In this document: in pieces, positions 43,314 through 52,400 of the stretch
Position numbering within the stretch: position 1 is the first letter of the stretch
How the letters are laid out: each line of letters starts with the position of its first letter
Origin: Campylobacteraceae bacterium
GTDB taxonomy: Bacteria; Campylobacterota; Campylobacteria; Campylobacterales; Sulfurovaceae
NCBI GenBank assembly: GCA_027038275.1
Contig: JALVXC010000055.1
Span: forward strand, 1 to 52,751
Reading direction: 5' to 3'
Length of the DNA stretch: 52,751 bases
Made by a program: the position numbers and the translations under genes
The notes under the pieces: model-generated
The model's database searches: none
What the model was told of the DNA's origin: nothing
What the model saw: the letters and a program-made list of their open reading frames with translations, nothing else

Positions 43314-43811
43314 CTACTTTTCCCGTTTACAAACAAAATGAACCACCTCTTTTCCAATGCTACTAGCATACTCCACCACATCACCTGTACCTCCAAGTTT
43401 TCCATTGAAAGTACCATCCCAAAGGGCTAACAATACATCTGAGTTATCTACCACATATCGCCCTACATCTACATAGCCACTCTTACTTACACGTTTCACA
43501 GCAAAAACAGAGTCTGCTTTTGTCAAAAAATCTAAAAACTCCTCTTTAGAGTTCTCATCAAAATCCTCCTCATAACGCTCTTGCTCAAATGGCATAGGTA
43601 CAACCAAGCTCAAATGTCCATTCTCTTTTTGCAGTTCTAAAAATATCTCTGCAACAAATCGGTCAGCCCCATCTGCCAAAGGAGAGAGCAGAACAAGCTC
43701 TTCACTATTTTCTAACTGTTCCTTAAAGAAGTTAAAAACTTTTTGTCTTAGCTCTTTAGTCTCTATCATGTCCCTGTGTCCTGTTATGGCTATGGTTGTT
43801 ATCTTTTTCAT
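43314..43811 (-). CDS. SLOG-fold (YpsA/DprA-like Rossmann) protein
   Basis: A 165-residue cytoplasmic protein. The start TTIAITGHRD (residues 4-13), the central LSPLADGADRFVAEI (43-57) and the later NSDVLLALWDGTFNGKLGGTGDVVEYA (about 127-153) fit the SLOG superfamily. SLOG domains bind or make nucleotide-derived ligands and often serve as sensors in defence or stress systems. A specific role is not known. Its promoter (TATAAT at 43842-43847 plus a tandem repeat upstream) is nearly the same as that of the next gene upstream. Confidence 0.7.
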   Translation of the reverse strand: MKKITTIAITGHRDMIETKELRQKVFNFFKEQLENSEELVLLSPLADGADRFVAEIFLELQKENGHLSLVVPMPFEQERYEEDFDENSKEEFLDFLTKADSVFAVKRVSKSGYVDVGRYVVDNSDVLLALWDGTFNGKLGGTGDVVEYASSIGKEVVHFVCKREK

Positions 43812-43841
43812 ATTTTAAATCCTTTGTACTTTTCTATTTTT

Positions 43842-43877
43842 ATTATAACTTATGATATTTGGACTATTTGGATTTTA
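43842..43877 (-). promoter_or_regulatory. Promoter with tandem TCCAAAT repeats before the SLOG gene
   Basis: Reading toward the gene: AATCCAAATAGTCCAAAT, a 9-base spacer and TATAAT, 30 bases before the ATG. In all, 30 of 35 bases match the promoter at 44860-44895. Confidence 0.6.
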
Positions 43878-43903
43878 ACTATTAATATAAAAATCCATCG
43901 TAT

Positions 43904-44830
43904 TCATTCTACACTCAATTCATTACTATAGATATAAGAGTAAATTCTCTCTTTTATCATGCTACATCTATTGGGAGCTTTCTCTTTTACTAAATCATTA
44001 TTTTCATTATAGATGTACTCTACTTTGGTTGCTCCATGAATAGCCATAGGTCTAATATTTTTCCCTCTTAAGCTTTCCCATCTCTCCTCTATTTTATTTC
44101 CTCGTTCATCATATTTACGATAAGTAATAAAGTGTGTATGAGGATGAGAAGCATCATAATCTTTAGCTCTTTCTCTAGCAATAATTTTATGCTTATCATT
44201 CAATGTAACAGGGTAAAAATTTATATAATTCAACTTCTCTTCTTTGATGATATTACTATTTTTATCGTAACTATAGAGCATAATAATTTGTCTTCCTTTA
44301 GAACGATTTTCATCATCTTTAACAACTTCTTCAACTCTCTTAAAAACTACTCTTCCTTGTTTATCATATCTGTTTTCTATAACTTTAAAGGGTTTTGAGT
44401 GAATATTAACTTTAGGCTCTAAAAGAAAGTTTCTATGGTCATAAACTCTTTTTTCTACTCTTCCATGGTGATTTTTTTCAAAATAGACAGGTGTTATTGT
44501 TTCAGTCTTATAGTCCCATGCTTTAACTAACATAGAGACTCTCTTTTTTTCTCCTTGCTTAGAGACAACTTCCACACTTACATAGTGTTTCCCTTTAGAA
44601 AAAGAGGCTTTTAGTGGGTTGGTACTTCCCAAGGTTCTATTTCCCTCTTTCCAAACATAACTGTAGCTACTATTGACATCTTTTGATACAACATTAACAT
44701 AAAGAGTTACATTACTATCTCGTAAGACATCTCTCTGTTTTGCAACTTTAAGGCTAAATGTGTCTGCACTAAGAAAAGTACTCGATAGAGTTAGTATTGT
44801 GATGAATTTAATTAATGATGATTTTTTCAT
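43904..44830 (-). CDS. Exported protein with YD/RHS-like repeats
   Basis: The start at 44830 gives a clean signal peptide (MKKSSLIKFITILTLSSTFLSA) after GGAAAAG; an upstream in-frame start adds 10 residues. An Ig-like segment at about 25-105 (SYVWKEGNRTLGSTNPLKASFSKGKH-type) is followed by repeats resembling RHS/YD strands (KVIENRYDKQGRVVFKRVEE, HFITYRKYDERGNKIEERWE, KVEYIYNENNDLVKEK). It is much shorter than toxin-bearing RHS proteins and has no C-terminal toxin domain. It ends SIYSN-type after two cysteine-poor strands. Its role is unknown, perhaps at the cell surface. Confidence 0.65.
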   Translation of the reverse strand: MKKSSLIKFITILTLSSTFLSADTFSLKVAKQRDVLRDSNVTLYVNVVSKDVNSSYSYVWKEGNRTLGSTNPLKASFSKGKHYVSVEVVSKQGEKKRVSMLVKAWDYKTETITPVYFEKNHHGRVEKRVYDHRNFLLEPKVNIHSKPFKVIENRYDKQGRVVFKRVEEVVKDDENRSKGRQIIMLYSYDKNSNIIKEEKLNYINFYPVTLNDKHKIIARERAKDYDASHPHTHFITYRKYDERGNKIEERWESLRGKNIRPMAIHGATKVEYIYNENNDLVKEKAPNRCSMIKERIYSYIYSNELSVE

Positions 44831-44859
44831 AAGCTTTTCCTTTTTTATTAGATAAATCA

Positions 44860-44895
44860 ATTATAGCTTATTGAATTTGGACTATTTGGACTTTA
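44860..44895 (-). promoter_or_regulatory. Promoter with tandem AGTCCAAAT repeats before the 44830 gene
   Basis: Reading toward the gene: AGTCCAAATAGTCCAAAT, a 9-base spacer and TATAAT (44865-44860), 29 bases before the ATG. It is a near copy of the SLOG promoter at 43842-43877. It directly abuts the palindromic repeat at 44896. Confidence 0.6.
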
Positions 44896-44920
44896 GTGTT
44901 TTCAGAGGAAAACACCCTAC
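44896..44920. repeat. Palindromic TAGGGTG-family repeat at the end of the DUF4143 ATPase gene
   Basis: GTGTTTTC and GAAAACAC with an AGAG loop, plus the conserved CCTAC end. The stop codon of the ATPase gene (44917-44919) lies inside the conserved end. The stem sequence is almost identical to the copy at 17574-17599. Confidence 0.65.
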
Positions 44921-46182
44921 TCCCAAAAATACTTCCAAAAAGGAACAACCTCTATTTTCTCTATTGACTCCTCTTGATTATATGTCAAAAGTATCTGCTT
45001 ACTCACTTTAAACTTCTTAGCAATACTCAACAAACCTTTAACCTCTCGCTCTTGATTACCACTATGAAGCTCATAACAGACCTGAATAGCTAAAAGTTCA
45101 CTCTCTTTTTTAACCAAAAAATCACACTCAAAAGAGCCATCGTTAAAGACAAAAATCTCATAACCTCTCTTTTGTAACTCACTATAGACAAGATTTTCAA
45201 AGAGTTTCCCTCGGTTTTGTGAAAAACGAAAAGAGATATTTCCCAAAAAACCATTGTCTATAAGGTAACCCTTTTTTTTGGAACGAACTTGACCTTTTAG
45301 TGAGTAGGAGAACTGTTTTAACTCTTGGTAGAGATAGGCATCTTCCAACGCATAGATGTAATTTTTAATGCTATTTTCATTAATACCCAATGCTTTAGAG
45401 ATAGTACTATAAGCATAGAGTGAAGCCCCATTACTTATGAGGTAGTTGCTCAACTCTTTAAACTGTTTAACCTCTCGTATGCCATGATTTGCCACACAAT
45501 CTTTTAAGATTATGGTCTCATAGTAGTTCAAAATTAACGCTCGTTGGTACTCTTTGTCCTCTTTTTTATAGACCTCTGCAAATGAGCCAAACTCCATCAT
45601 CTTATCGACAATATTTAAGACTTTTGGGGTACTATCAAGTAGGTCAAAGTAGCTGTTTATCTTCTCTATAGTATATATCTCTTTAAGTGAAAGGGGGTAA
45701 ACAACAGTTTTTAAGTACCGACCTGAAAGAGTCACAGCATACTCTGAACTCAAAAGTGAAGAGTTAGAGCCTGTCACATAGATTTTCTTGACTACCTCAT
45801 TGTCATAAATGGCTTTAATAAACTTCTCCCACATCTCTACATTTTGAATCTCATCAAAAAAGACATAGTCTGGTTTGACACCATTGATTTTTTCAGAGAG
45901 TTCTAAAAGAGTATAAAGCTTTTTAGAGTCACTCCAAAGCTCAGAAAAATAGGGGTCATCAAAGTTAATGTAGAGAATAGAACGAGGGTTTACTTTTTGC
46001 ATTAGATGGTTAATAAGAAGTTTAAATATGGTCGATTTACCAGAGCGACGAATACCTTGAATGACCTCTATCTCTTTGTAATCTATCTGTTTTATGAGTT
46101 TTGAAGCAATATCTCTGCCAAAAAGCCCCTCATAGGGTTGTGCTTTCCAATGTCTGTTGTGTGATATTATTGCTTTTTCCAT
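44917..46182 (-). CDS. AAA_14/DUF4143 family ATPase
   Basis: A 421-residue ATPase. Walker A is GIRRSGKST (43-51) and Walker B is YVFFDEIQNVEMWEKF (about 106-121), followed by the GSNSSLLSSEYAVTLSGR sensor region. The DUF4143 restriction-endonuclease-like C-terminal domain (about 210-390) includes SFECDFLVKKESELLAIQVCYE, an E/D-x-K-like site. This family is common, often in multiple copies, and of unknown role. The last codons and stop lie in a palindromic repeat. An 18-bp palindrome sits 27 bases upstream of the start. Confidence 0.85.
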   Translation of the reverse strand: MEKAIISHNRHWKAQPYEGLFGRDIASKLIKQIDYKEIEVIQGIRRSGKSTIFKLLINHLMQKVNPRSILYINFDDPYFSELWSDSKKLYTLLELSEKINGVKPDYVFFDEIQNVEMWEKFIKAIYDNEVVKKIYVTGSNSSLLSSEYAVTLSGRYLKTVVYPLSLKEIYTIEKINSYFDLLDSTPKVLNIVDKMMEFGSFAEVYKKEDKEYQRALILNYYETIILKDCVANHGIREVKQFKELSNYLISNGASLYAYSTISKALGINENSIKNYIYALEDAYLYQELKQFSYSLKGQVRSKKKGYLIDNGFLGNISFRFSQNRGKLFENLVYSELQKRGYEIFVFNDGSFECDFLVKKESELLAIQVCYELHSGNQEREVKGLLSIAKKFKVSKQILLTYNQEESIEKIEVVPFWKYFWE

Positions 46183-46208
46183 AGTATAGTTCCTATAATT
46201 TACTTTTT

Positions 46209-46226
46209 ACATAATTATAATTATGT
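46209..46226. promoter_or_regulatory. 18-bp perfect palindrome upstream of the ATPase gene
   Basis: ACATAATTATAATTATGT is its own complement and lies 27 bases before the ATPase ATG, in a typical operator position. It is AT-only except for the end pairs, so chance is possible in this AT-rich genome. Confidence 0.4.
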
Positions 46227-46344
46227 TATTTATTATAGTATAATAATTGTGATTAATATACTCTTTCGTAGTCAAATGAAAATTGGCATAAATTCAAAAA
46301 ATTCAATTGTATACTATTTTTTTTAGTTACTTTTAACCTAGTAA

Positions 46345-46797
46345 CCTGAGTTCGACGGAATACCATATCCACAATTTTACGAGGTTTTTCTCGAAGAGAG
46401 TGCAAAAAAGAGCTTTCCAAATGCTATAAATGCCTATAAAGAAGATTTAAGAGAATATAAAGATGAACTAAGACACTACTACTTAGAGCTAGACTCATGG
46501 AAAAGGAAAATAGAGTTTACCAACTTAGACCTCAAACACTATAGAGATAGATGTCAACAAAATAATAAATATGAGTGTAACCGTGCTAATGAAATTAGAG
46601 ATAGTTTAAACCATTTAGAGTATGATAAACCTACAAAACCCCAAAAACCAACTCGACCAAGCCTAGCCTCCGAGATTCAAGAAGCTCAAAGAGTTTGTAG
46701 CAAGAATTGTGGCTGTAAAGATGAATACAATAGCTGTTTCTCCTCTTGTGGTGGAATAGTACGCTATGAGAAGTTTTGTGTAGAAAATTGTAAATAG
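46345..46797 (+). pseudogene. 5'-truncated gene for a cysteine-rich protein
   Basis: An open frame of 150 codons after a TAA at 46342-46344 has clear coding character but no ATG, GTG or TTG near its beginning. It begins EFDGIPYPQFYEVFLEES, continues as a charged helical region, then a Pro/Lys linker (KPTKPQKPTRP), and ends in a cysteine-rich stretch with nine cysteines in its last 35 or so residues. The N-terminus, probably with a signal peptide, seems lost. The family is not recognised. A non-standard start or an upstream frameshift cannot be excluded. The rest of the 46183-46861 interval holds only AT-rich DNA and the palindrome at 46209. Confidence 0.55.
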
Positions 46798-46861
46798 ATT
46801 TAAACACTTTATGTTAATAATTTGCTAAAATTACCTTACTTTTTTAGTAAGGTTAAATTAA

Positions 46862-48958
46862 ATGCACTCTTTTTTTAAACTCTATATTTTAATAGCTATC
46901 TTTCCTATTTTATTACAAGCAGAATACTATCTTGAAGAGAAAGAACCCATTGACCTCTCTATGGTCATCTCTGGTGGGGTGAGTTTAGGGGCTTATGAGG
47001 CTGGGTATAACTGGGCAATGGTTAAGATGTTGAGCAATGCACGAGAGAGAAACAAAACACTTGACATTAAACTACGCTCAGTTACAGGGGCTTCGGCAGG
47101 GTCTATAAATGCTCTTTTGACAGCCATGTACTGGTGTCAAGAGCCAACTGTTGATGATAAAAATAGTGTAGATGACAACCTCTTTTATAACACTTGGGTT
47201 GACCTTGGGTTAAGTGACCTACTAATTACTGACGACAACAGCAATAACCAATCGACACTCTTTACAAGAAAAAAGCTTCGTCTTAAAGCAAAAGCCATAA
47301 TGGAACAGCTCCAAAAACCTATCTATAGAGAGGGGTGTGAAGTCCCTTTAGGTTTTGCAGTTACTAAAGCAAAGCCAATGATTATTGAGTTTAAAAACTC
47401 TGGAGCAAAGATTAAAAACCAACACTTCTCTGTACCAGTTACACTAAAAGAGCAAAATGGACAACTCAAACTTAGCAACAGAGATATGCCTAAAAGTACA
47501 GACTTCTATCTAAAAATTCCAAACCTAGACAACGACAACTCAAAGATAGTAGATGTACTATTTGCCTCCTCTGCTTTCCCTGGAGCTTTTCAGCAGATAA
47601 AGTTGGACTATGTCTATGAGGGGAAGAGAGATTCAGCCTACTTTATTGATGGTGGAGCTTATGACAATCTGCCCTTGCAACTTGCTATAGAGCTAGACAA
47701 GAGAGCTAGAGATTTTATATTTATTGACCCTAGTAATGTAAGAGGAGAAGAGAAGAAACCAAGCGTTGAAGAGGAGAATGCTCCTATTGGTTTTTTAAGT
47801 TCAAATGCTATTCCTCTTTTGGATAGCTTAGATATATTTCAATCTATGCGTCTCTATAATACTATTACTCAATATTTTGGTGAGAACTCAGACAAAAGAC
47901 TTATTCTCTCCTCTCGCTACCACCCTATTACAGGAAAGTTTCTTGGACACTTTGGAGCTTTTTTAGACAAAGACTTTAGAACCTATGACTACTATGTTGG
48001 AGTATATGATGCTATATATCATCTTGCTAAAAGTATGAAAGAAAGAGGTTTTGCAAAAGGTGTAAAACAAGAGGTTCTAATGAGAAAGTTTAAGCAAGAT
48101 TTAGACATAGACAAAAGCAAAGATGCAAAGTTAGCCTATAAGCTTCTCTTTGAGAGTGAGTTTAAACACAAAAAGCCAAAAGAGGCAAACAAATTTACTA
48201 CTATATATAACGCATTTAACCATAAACTTAGAGATGAAGAGCGTTATAACCTAACTGAGTTTAAAAATTTTTTAAGTAGACTTGATTTGAGTTTAATGCA
48301 CGATGAGAACTCATTTATTCCTAAAAGAAAGCAAGATATTCAAAACTGGTACAAACGACCTCTTGAGCTTCTAATTAGACGAATTACAACTCTTGAAAAT
48401 AGATATGCAAGTATAGAGGGGAACTCTAAAATTCTTGCACGTGCAACAAATATTGTAGCATGGCTTAGTAACAACTTTGTTAAAAAGAAGAACGGTTTTA
48501 ACCTCTTGCCTATGAATCTACCACAAGAGGTAAAAAACCCTATATTAGCCAATACACTAAGACTCTTACCAAATGAGTTTAATACAGATGTTAAAAATGG
48601 AGGTATAGGAGCAGGATATAACATCTACTCCTACCAAACCGAAGAGAGTTCAAATGCCTTTGAGAGTAAACTCTCTTTTCAACTTAGTGATGACCTCGAT
48701 AACTTTGTACGTTTAGATATGAATGCTTACAGAAATTATAAAGATTTTGTAAAGTATGGTGTGGGTGGCAGTCTCTTTGGAAGTTTAGAGAACTCATTTT
48801 ACAACAAAGATAGTTTTTATGGGGTAAATGCCTATGTAGACTTATTGGATATTTTTAGATTTACCTATGTTCATAGGTTTGGAGACACAAGAGAGAAAGA
48901 TTTTTTCTATTTTGGAGTTGAAAACCTACCATCGTTAATATATTGGTTACAACGTTAG
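46862..48958 (+). CDS. Exported patatin-like phospholipase with C-terminal beta domain
   Basis: A 698-residue protein. The signal peptide ends near residue 20. The patatin domain (about 30-330) has the oxyanion loop SGGVSLGAYEAG (37-48), the catalytic Ser79 in GASAG, and the Asp of the dyad in DGGAYDNLPL (about 262-271). A helical middle region (about 390-570) follows, then a C-terminal beta-strand region (about 580-698). This recalls type Vd (PlpD-like) patatin autotransporters, but the C-terminal part is too short for a full 16-strand barrel. Its probable activity is phospholipase A at the envelope or outside the cell. The end overlaps the convergent gene by 4 bases. Confidence 0.85.
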   Translation: MHSFFKLYILIAIFPILLQAEYYLEEKEPIDLSMVISGGVSLGAYEAGYNWAMVKMLSNARERNKTLDIKLRSVTGASAGSINALLTAMYWCQEPTVDDKNSVDDNLFYNTWVDLGLSDLLITDDNSNNQSTLFTRKKLRLKAKAIMEQLQKPIYREGCEVPLGFAVTKAKPMIIEFKNSGAKIKNQHFSVPVTLKEQNGQLKLSNRDMPKSTDFYLKIPNLDNDNSKIVDVLFASSAFPGAFQQIKLDYVYEGKRDSAYFIDGGAYDNLPLQLAIELDKRARDFIFIDPSNVRGEEKKPSVEEENAPIGFLSSNAIPLLDSLDIFQSMRLYNTITQYFGENSDKRLILSSRYHPITGKFLGHFGAFLDKDFRTYDYYVGVYDAIYHLAKSMKERGFAKGVKQEVLMRKFKQDLDIDKSKDAKLAYKLLFESEFKHKKPKEANKFTTIYNAFNHKLRDEERYNLTEFKNFLSRLDLSLMHDENSFIPKRKQDIQNWYKRPLELLIRRITTLENRYASIEGNSKILARATNIVAWLSNNFVKKKNGFNLLPMNLPQEVKNPILANTLRLLPNEFNTDVKNGGIGAGYNIYSYQTEESSNAFESKLSFQLSDDLDNFVRLDMNAYRNYKDFVKYGVGGSLFGSLENSFYNKDSFYGVNAYVDLLDIFRFTYVHRFGDTREKDFFYFGVENLPSLIYWLQR

Positions 48959-49284
48959 GGAAAAATCTTACTCATCTGCTCTTTAATAAGTTTAGAATCG
49001 AACGCCAATCTGCTATCAACATCTCCCATTGTGATAATAATTGGCATAAAATTCTCTGGGTAGCTAAAGTCCCTATTCTCTACACTACTCATAAACTCCT
49101 CTATTGTGACTCTCTTTTGGTTATGGCTTAACCAAAGCTTTAGCTCTGCATTTTCATGTTGAACTTGAAACTCTTGGTCTCCCTTAAAGTAACGATTTGT
49201 TGAAGCATCGTACTCAAAGCCATAATCTCTGCGAAGAAAGTCAAAATGCTTAAGAAACAGACTCTTAAGATTTCTCACTCGCAT
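48955..49284 (-). CDS. Hypothetical protein, 109 residues
   Basis: A small cytoplasmic protein of mixed alpha/beta character with no recognised family (RRDYGFEYDASTNRYFKGD, LWLSHNQKRVTIEEF). It converges on the patatin gene with a 4-base stop overlap, and is divergent from the macroglobulin gene. The coding pattern and codon use look real. Confidence 0.55.
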   Translation of the reverse strand: MRVRNLKSLFLKHFDFLRRDYGFEYDASTNRYFKGDQEFQVQHENAELKLWLSHNQKRVTIEEFMSSVENRDFSYPENFMPIIITMGDVDSRLAFDSKLIKEQMSKIFP

Positions 49285-49479
49285 AGCAATTACTCTCCTA
49301 GCAATAATTTCCCTATATTTAGCTTACAGAAAAAGAAATTATATTTAACTTATGTATAACTTTTCAAAATATATTAATATATTTAAATAATTTTATAACA
49401 AATCCCAATAAATAGAGGAGTAGTATTTATTTACATATTTTAGATATACTTTATAAAATTTAAAAAAAAAGGCTCTAGT

Positions 49480-52400
49480 GTGAAAAAATTACTCATTTTG
49501 TCTCTAATATTCCCTCTTTTGCTCTTCTCTTTTGACTACCAAGCCTCTTGGAAAAAGGTCGAAGAGTTTAACTCACAGCGTCTTCCAAAGAGTGCATTGG
49601 CAGAGGTAGAGAAAATCTATACAAATGCCAAGAGTAAGGGAGATAGCATTCAGTTTATAAAAGCAACACTATACAAAAAAAACTACATCTCAACTCTTAA
49701 TGAAGATGGAGAGGTAAAAGCTATCAAGAGTGTTGAAAAGGCACTAAAAGAGGCTACCTCTAGCGATGAGAAAGCCATCTTAAACTCTATTTTAGCCCAA
49801 ATGTATAGTAACTATCTACAAGAGAACTACTACCGTATTCACAAGCGAACAGCCATCAAAAACAGCACAAATAGCAATATCTTAACTTGGAGTAGTGAAG
49901 ATTTTTTAAATAAAATTTATAAACTTTATCAGAAATCTTTAGAAGAAAAGACAAAACATATTGCACTAGAGAACTATAAAGATATTTTAACCCCCTCTAA
50001 AAATACCCAAGCCTTACGACCTGACCTCTATGACTTTTTGGTCTTTAGAGCATTGGAGTACTTTACCAATACAGGCTCTTATGTTCATAAAACTAAAGAG
50101 AGTTTTTACTTTAAAACAGAAGATGCTTTTAAAGATGCACTACAGTTTGCTACAATGCTATTTAGAAGTAGTGACCCTAAAGATTTTGTCTACCAAAGCA
50201 CCCTACTCTACCAAAAGCTACTAAACTACTATCAAACTAACAACTACAAAAAAGCACTAGATTATGCTGATGTATTACGTCTAAAGTTTGTTAAACAGCA
50301 CTATCAAGGGGACAATGCTCAAAAGTATTATATTGAAGCACTAAATCGTCTAGTAGAGGCTAACCCTAACTCTGAAGCAGTTATTGAGCTTATGAATTAT
50401 GAGATGCAAAGTGGCAACTACAACAGAGCTTTAGAGCTTGTAGAGTTGGGCTTAAAGAGTAGTAATATTTTTGTAAAGCAAAGAGCAAAAGAGATTAAGT
50501 CAAATATTTTACAACAACATCTACAAGCAACACTTGAAGAGGTAAACTTACCCAATGAGAATATTTTAACTAAGATAGATTATCGAAATATTGACCAACT
50601 CTTTGTCAAGATATATAAGCTTACCCCTCAACAAAAGATGCGTCTTATGCACGAAAAGACTCCTTATAAATTTATAAAAACACTAACTCCTTTTAAAGAT
50701 ATTAACTTTAGCCTACCTAAAACTACAGACTACAAACCTCACTCAACAGAGCTATCGTTAGGAAAACTAGATATTGGGAGCTATATTCTACTCCTATCTC
50801 CTAACTCATCATTTGAAAAGAAGCATATATTTAGAGAGTTTACAGTCTCTAAACTTAGCTATCTACAAAGAGGAGAGAGACTTTTAATAGTAGACAGAGA
50901 GAGTGGTGAGCCACTAGAGGGGGTTGAGGTAATGCTACAAAATCGTAAAGGGAAGCTAACTAAAAAGAGTAATAGTCAAGGTTTTGTTACTCTTGAGAAC
51001 TTAAGAGATAGCTACCATATCTCTCTTACAAAGGGAGAAGATAGTTTAGATATTGACCACAACCAACTCTACCAACAATACTATGGCAACGACAGAGACA
51101 AAGGAAGCAAAAGAGTCCTTTTCTTTACCGACCGTTCAATCTACCGACCAAAACAGACCATCTACTTTAAAGGGTTGGCTCTTAAACGCTACAGTAAAAA
51201 GAAGCCAAAGATTTTAGCTAACCAAAGAGTAACTGTAACCTTTAGAGATACAAACCGTCAAATCATTGCTAAAAAAGAGTTTACAACAGATGAGTTTGGA
51301 GCATTTCATGGAACATTTACAGCTCCTAGTAGTGGGCGTTTAGGCTCTATGTATCTTGTCTCTTCATTGGGTGGACAACAACGCATTCAGGTAGAGGAGT
51401 ATAAACGTCCTAAATTTGAAGTAAGCTTTAAACCAAACAAAGAGAAGTATGCACTAAATGATACCATTCACATTAAAGGTGTAGCCAAAGCATACACAGG
51501 CAATGCCCTCGATGGAGCAAAAGTAAGCTATAGAGTTCAAAGAACTACCCACTATAATTGGTACTGTGGCAGATTTATACCACGACACACCCCATCTGTT
51601 CAGATAACATCAGGAACTCTTACTACCAATAAAAATGGAGAGTTTGAGATTGCTTTTGAGGCTAAAGAGGACAAATCAGATGCCCAAAACTACCCAAGTT
51701 ATGACTTTACTATCTATACAGATGTAACAGATACTACAGGAGAGACACACTCAGCCTCAACCACTTTGCATATTGGAAAGATTAACTTTGTGTTAAATCT
51801 AAAGCTTAACAAAGAGCAGAACATAGATGAAAACAGCACCTTAGAGCTAGAGAGCCAAAACCTAAATGGAGAGTTTACCCCTCTTAGTGGAACTATTGAG
51901 ATTTACCGTTTTAAACCTCAAAATAGACTCTATGTCAAACGCTATTGGCAACAAGGGGACAAAAAGAGCTACACAAAAGAGGCATTTGAACAACTCTTCC
52001 CTAAATATCGTTATGATGAGAATAACAAAGGAGAAAAAGAGCTTGTAAAAAGTGTTACTTTTGATACCTCTAAAAGCAGAGATATATCACTAAAGAGCCT
52101 ACCACAAGGGGAGTATCAACTTGTAGCTAGAGTAGATGGAACACCTAAAGATGTAAACCAAACCAAAGAGTTTAGCCGTTACTTACTTAACTCTAAAGAG
52201 CTAGTTAAACCTAGCTACCTTTGGCATAAACTCTCTAAAAAATCATATAAAGTAGAAGAGGAAGCAAACCTTACACTTAAAAGCTCTACTCCAAATGCAA
52301 AAGTGCTTTTCACTCTCTACCAATACAACCAACCTATTGAAGAGAAGTGGATAGAGCTAAAGAACTTTAAGCAAGAGATAATCAAAATCAAAAAGAGCTA

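Noticed and set aside
4439-44920. CRISPR array built from the repeated palindromes
   Set aside because: Copies are single or paired, widely scattered, and not separated by regular spacers. No cas gene is in the window.
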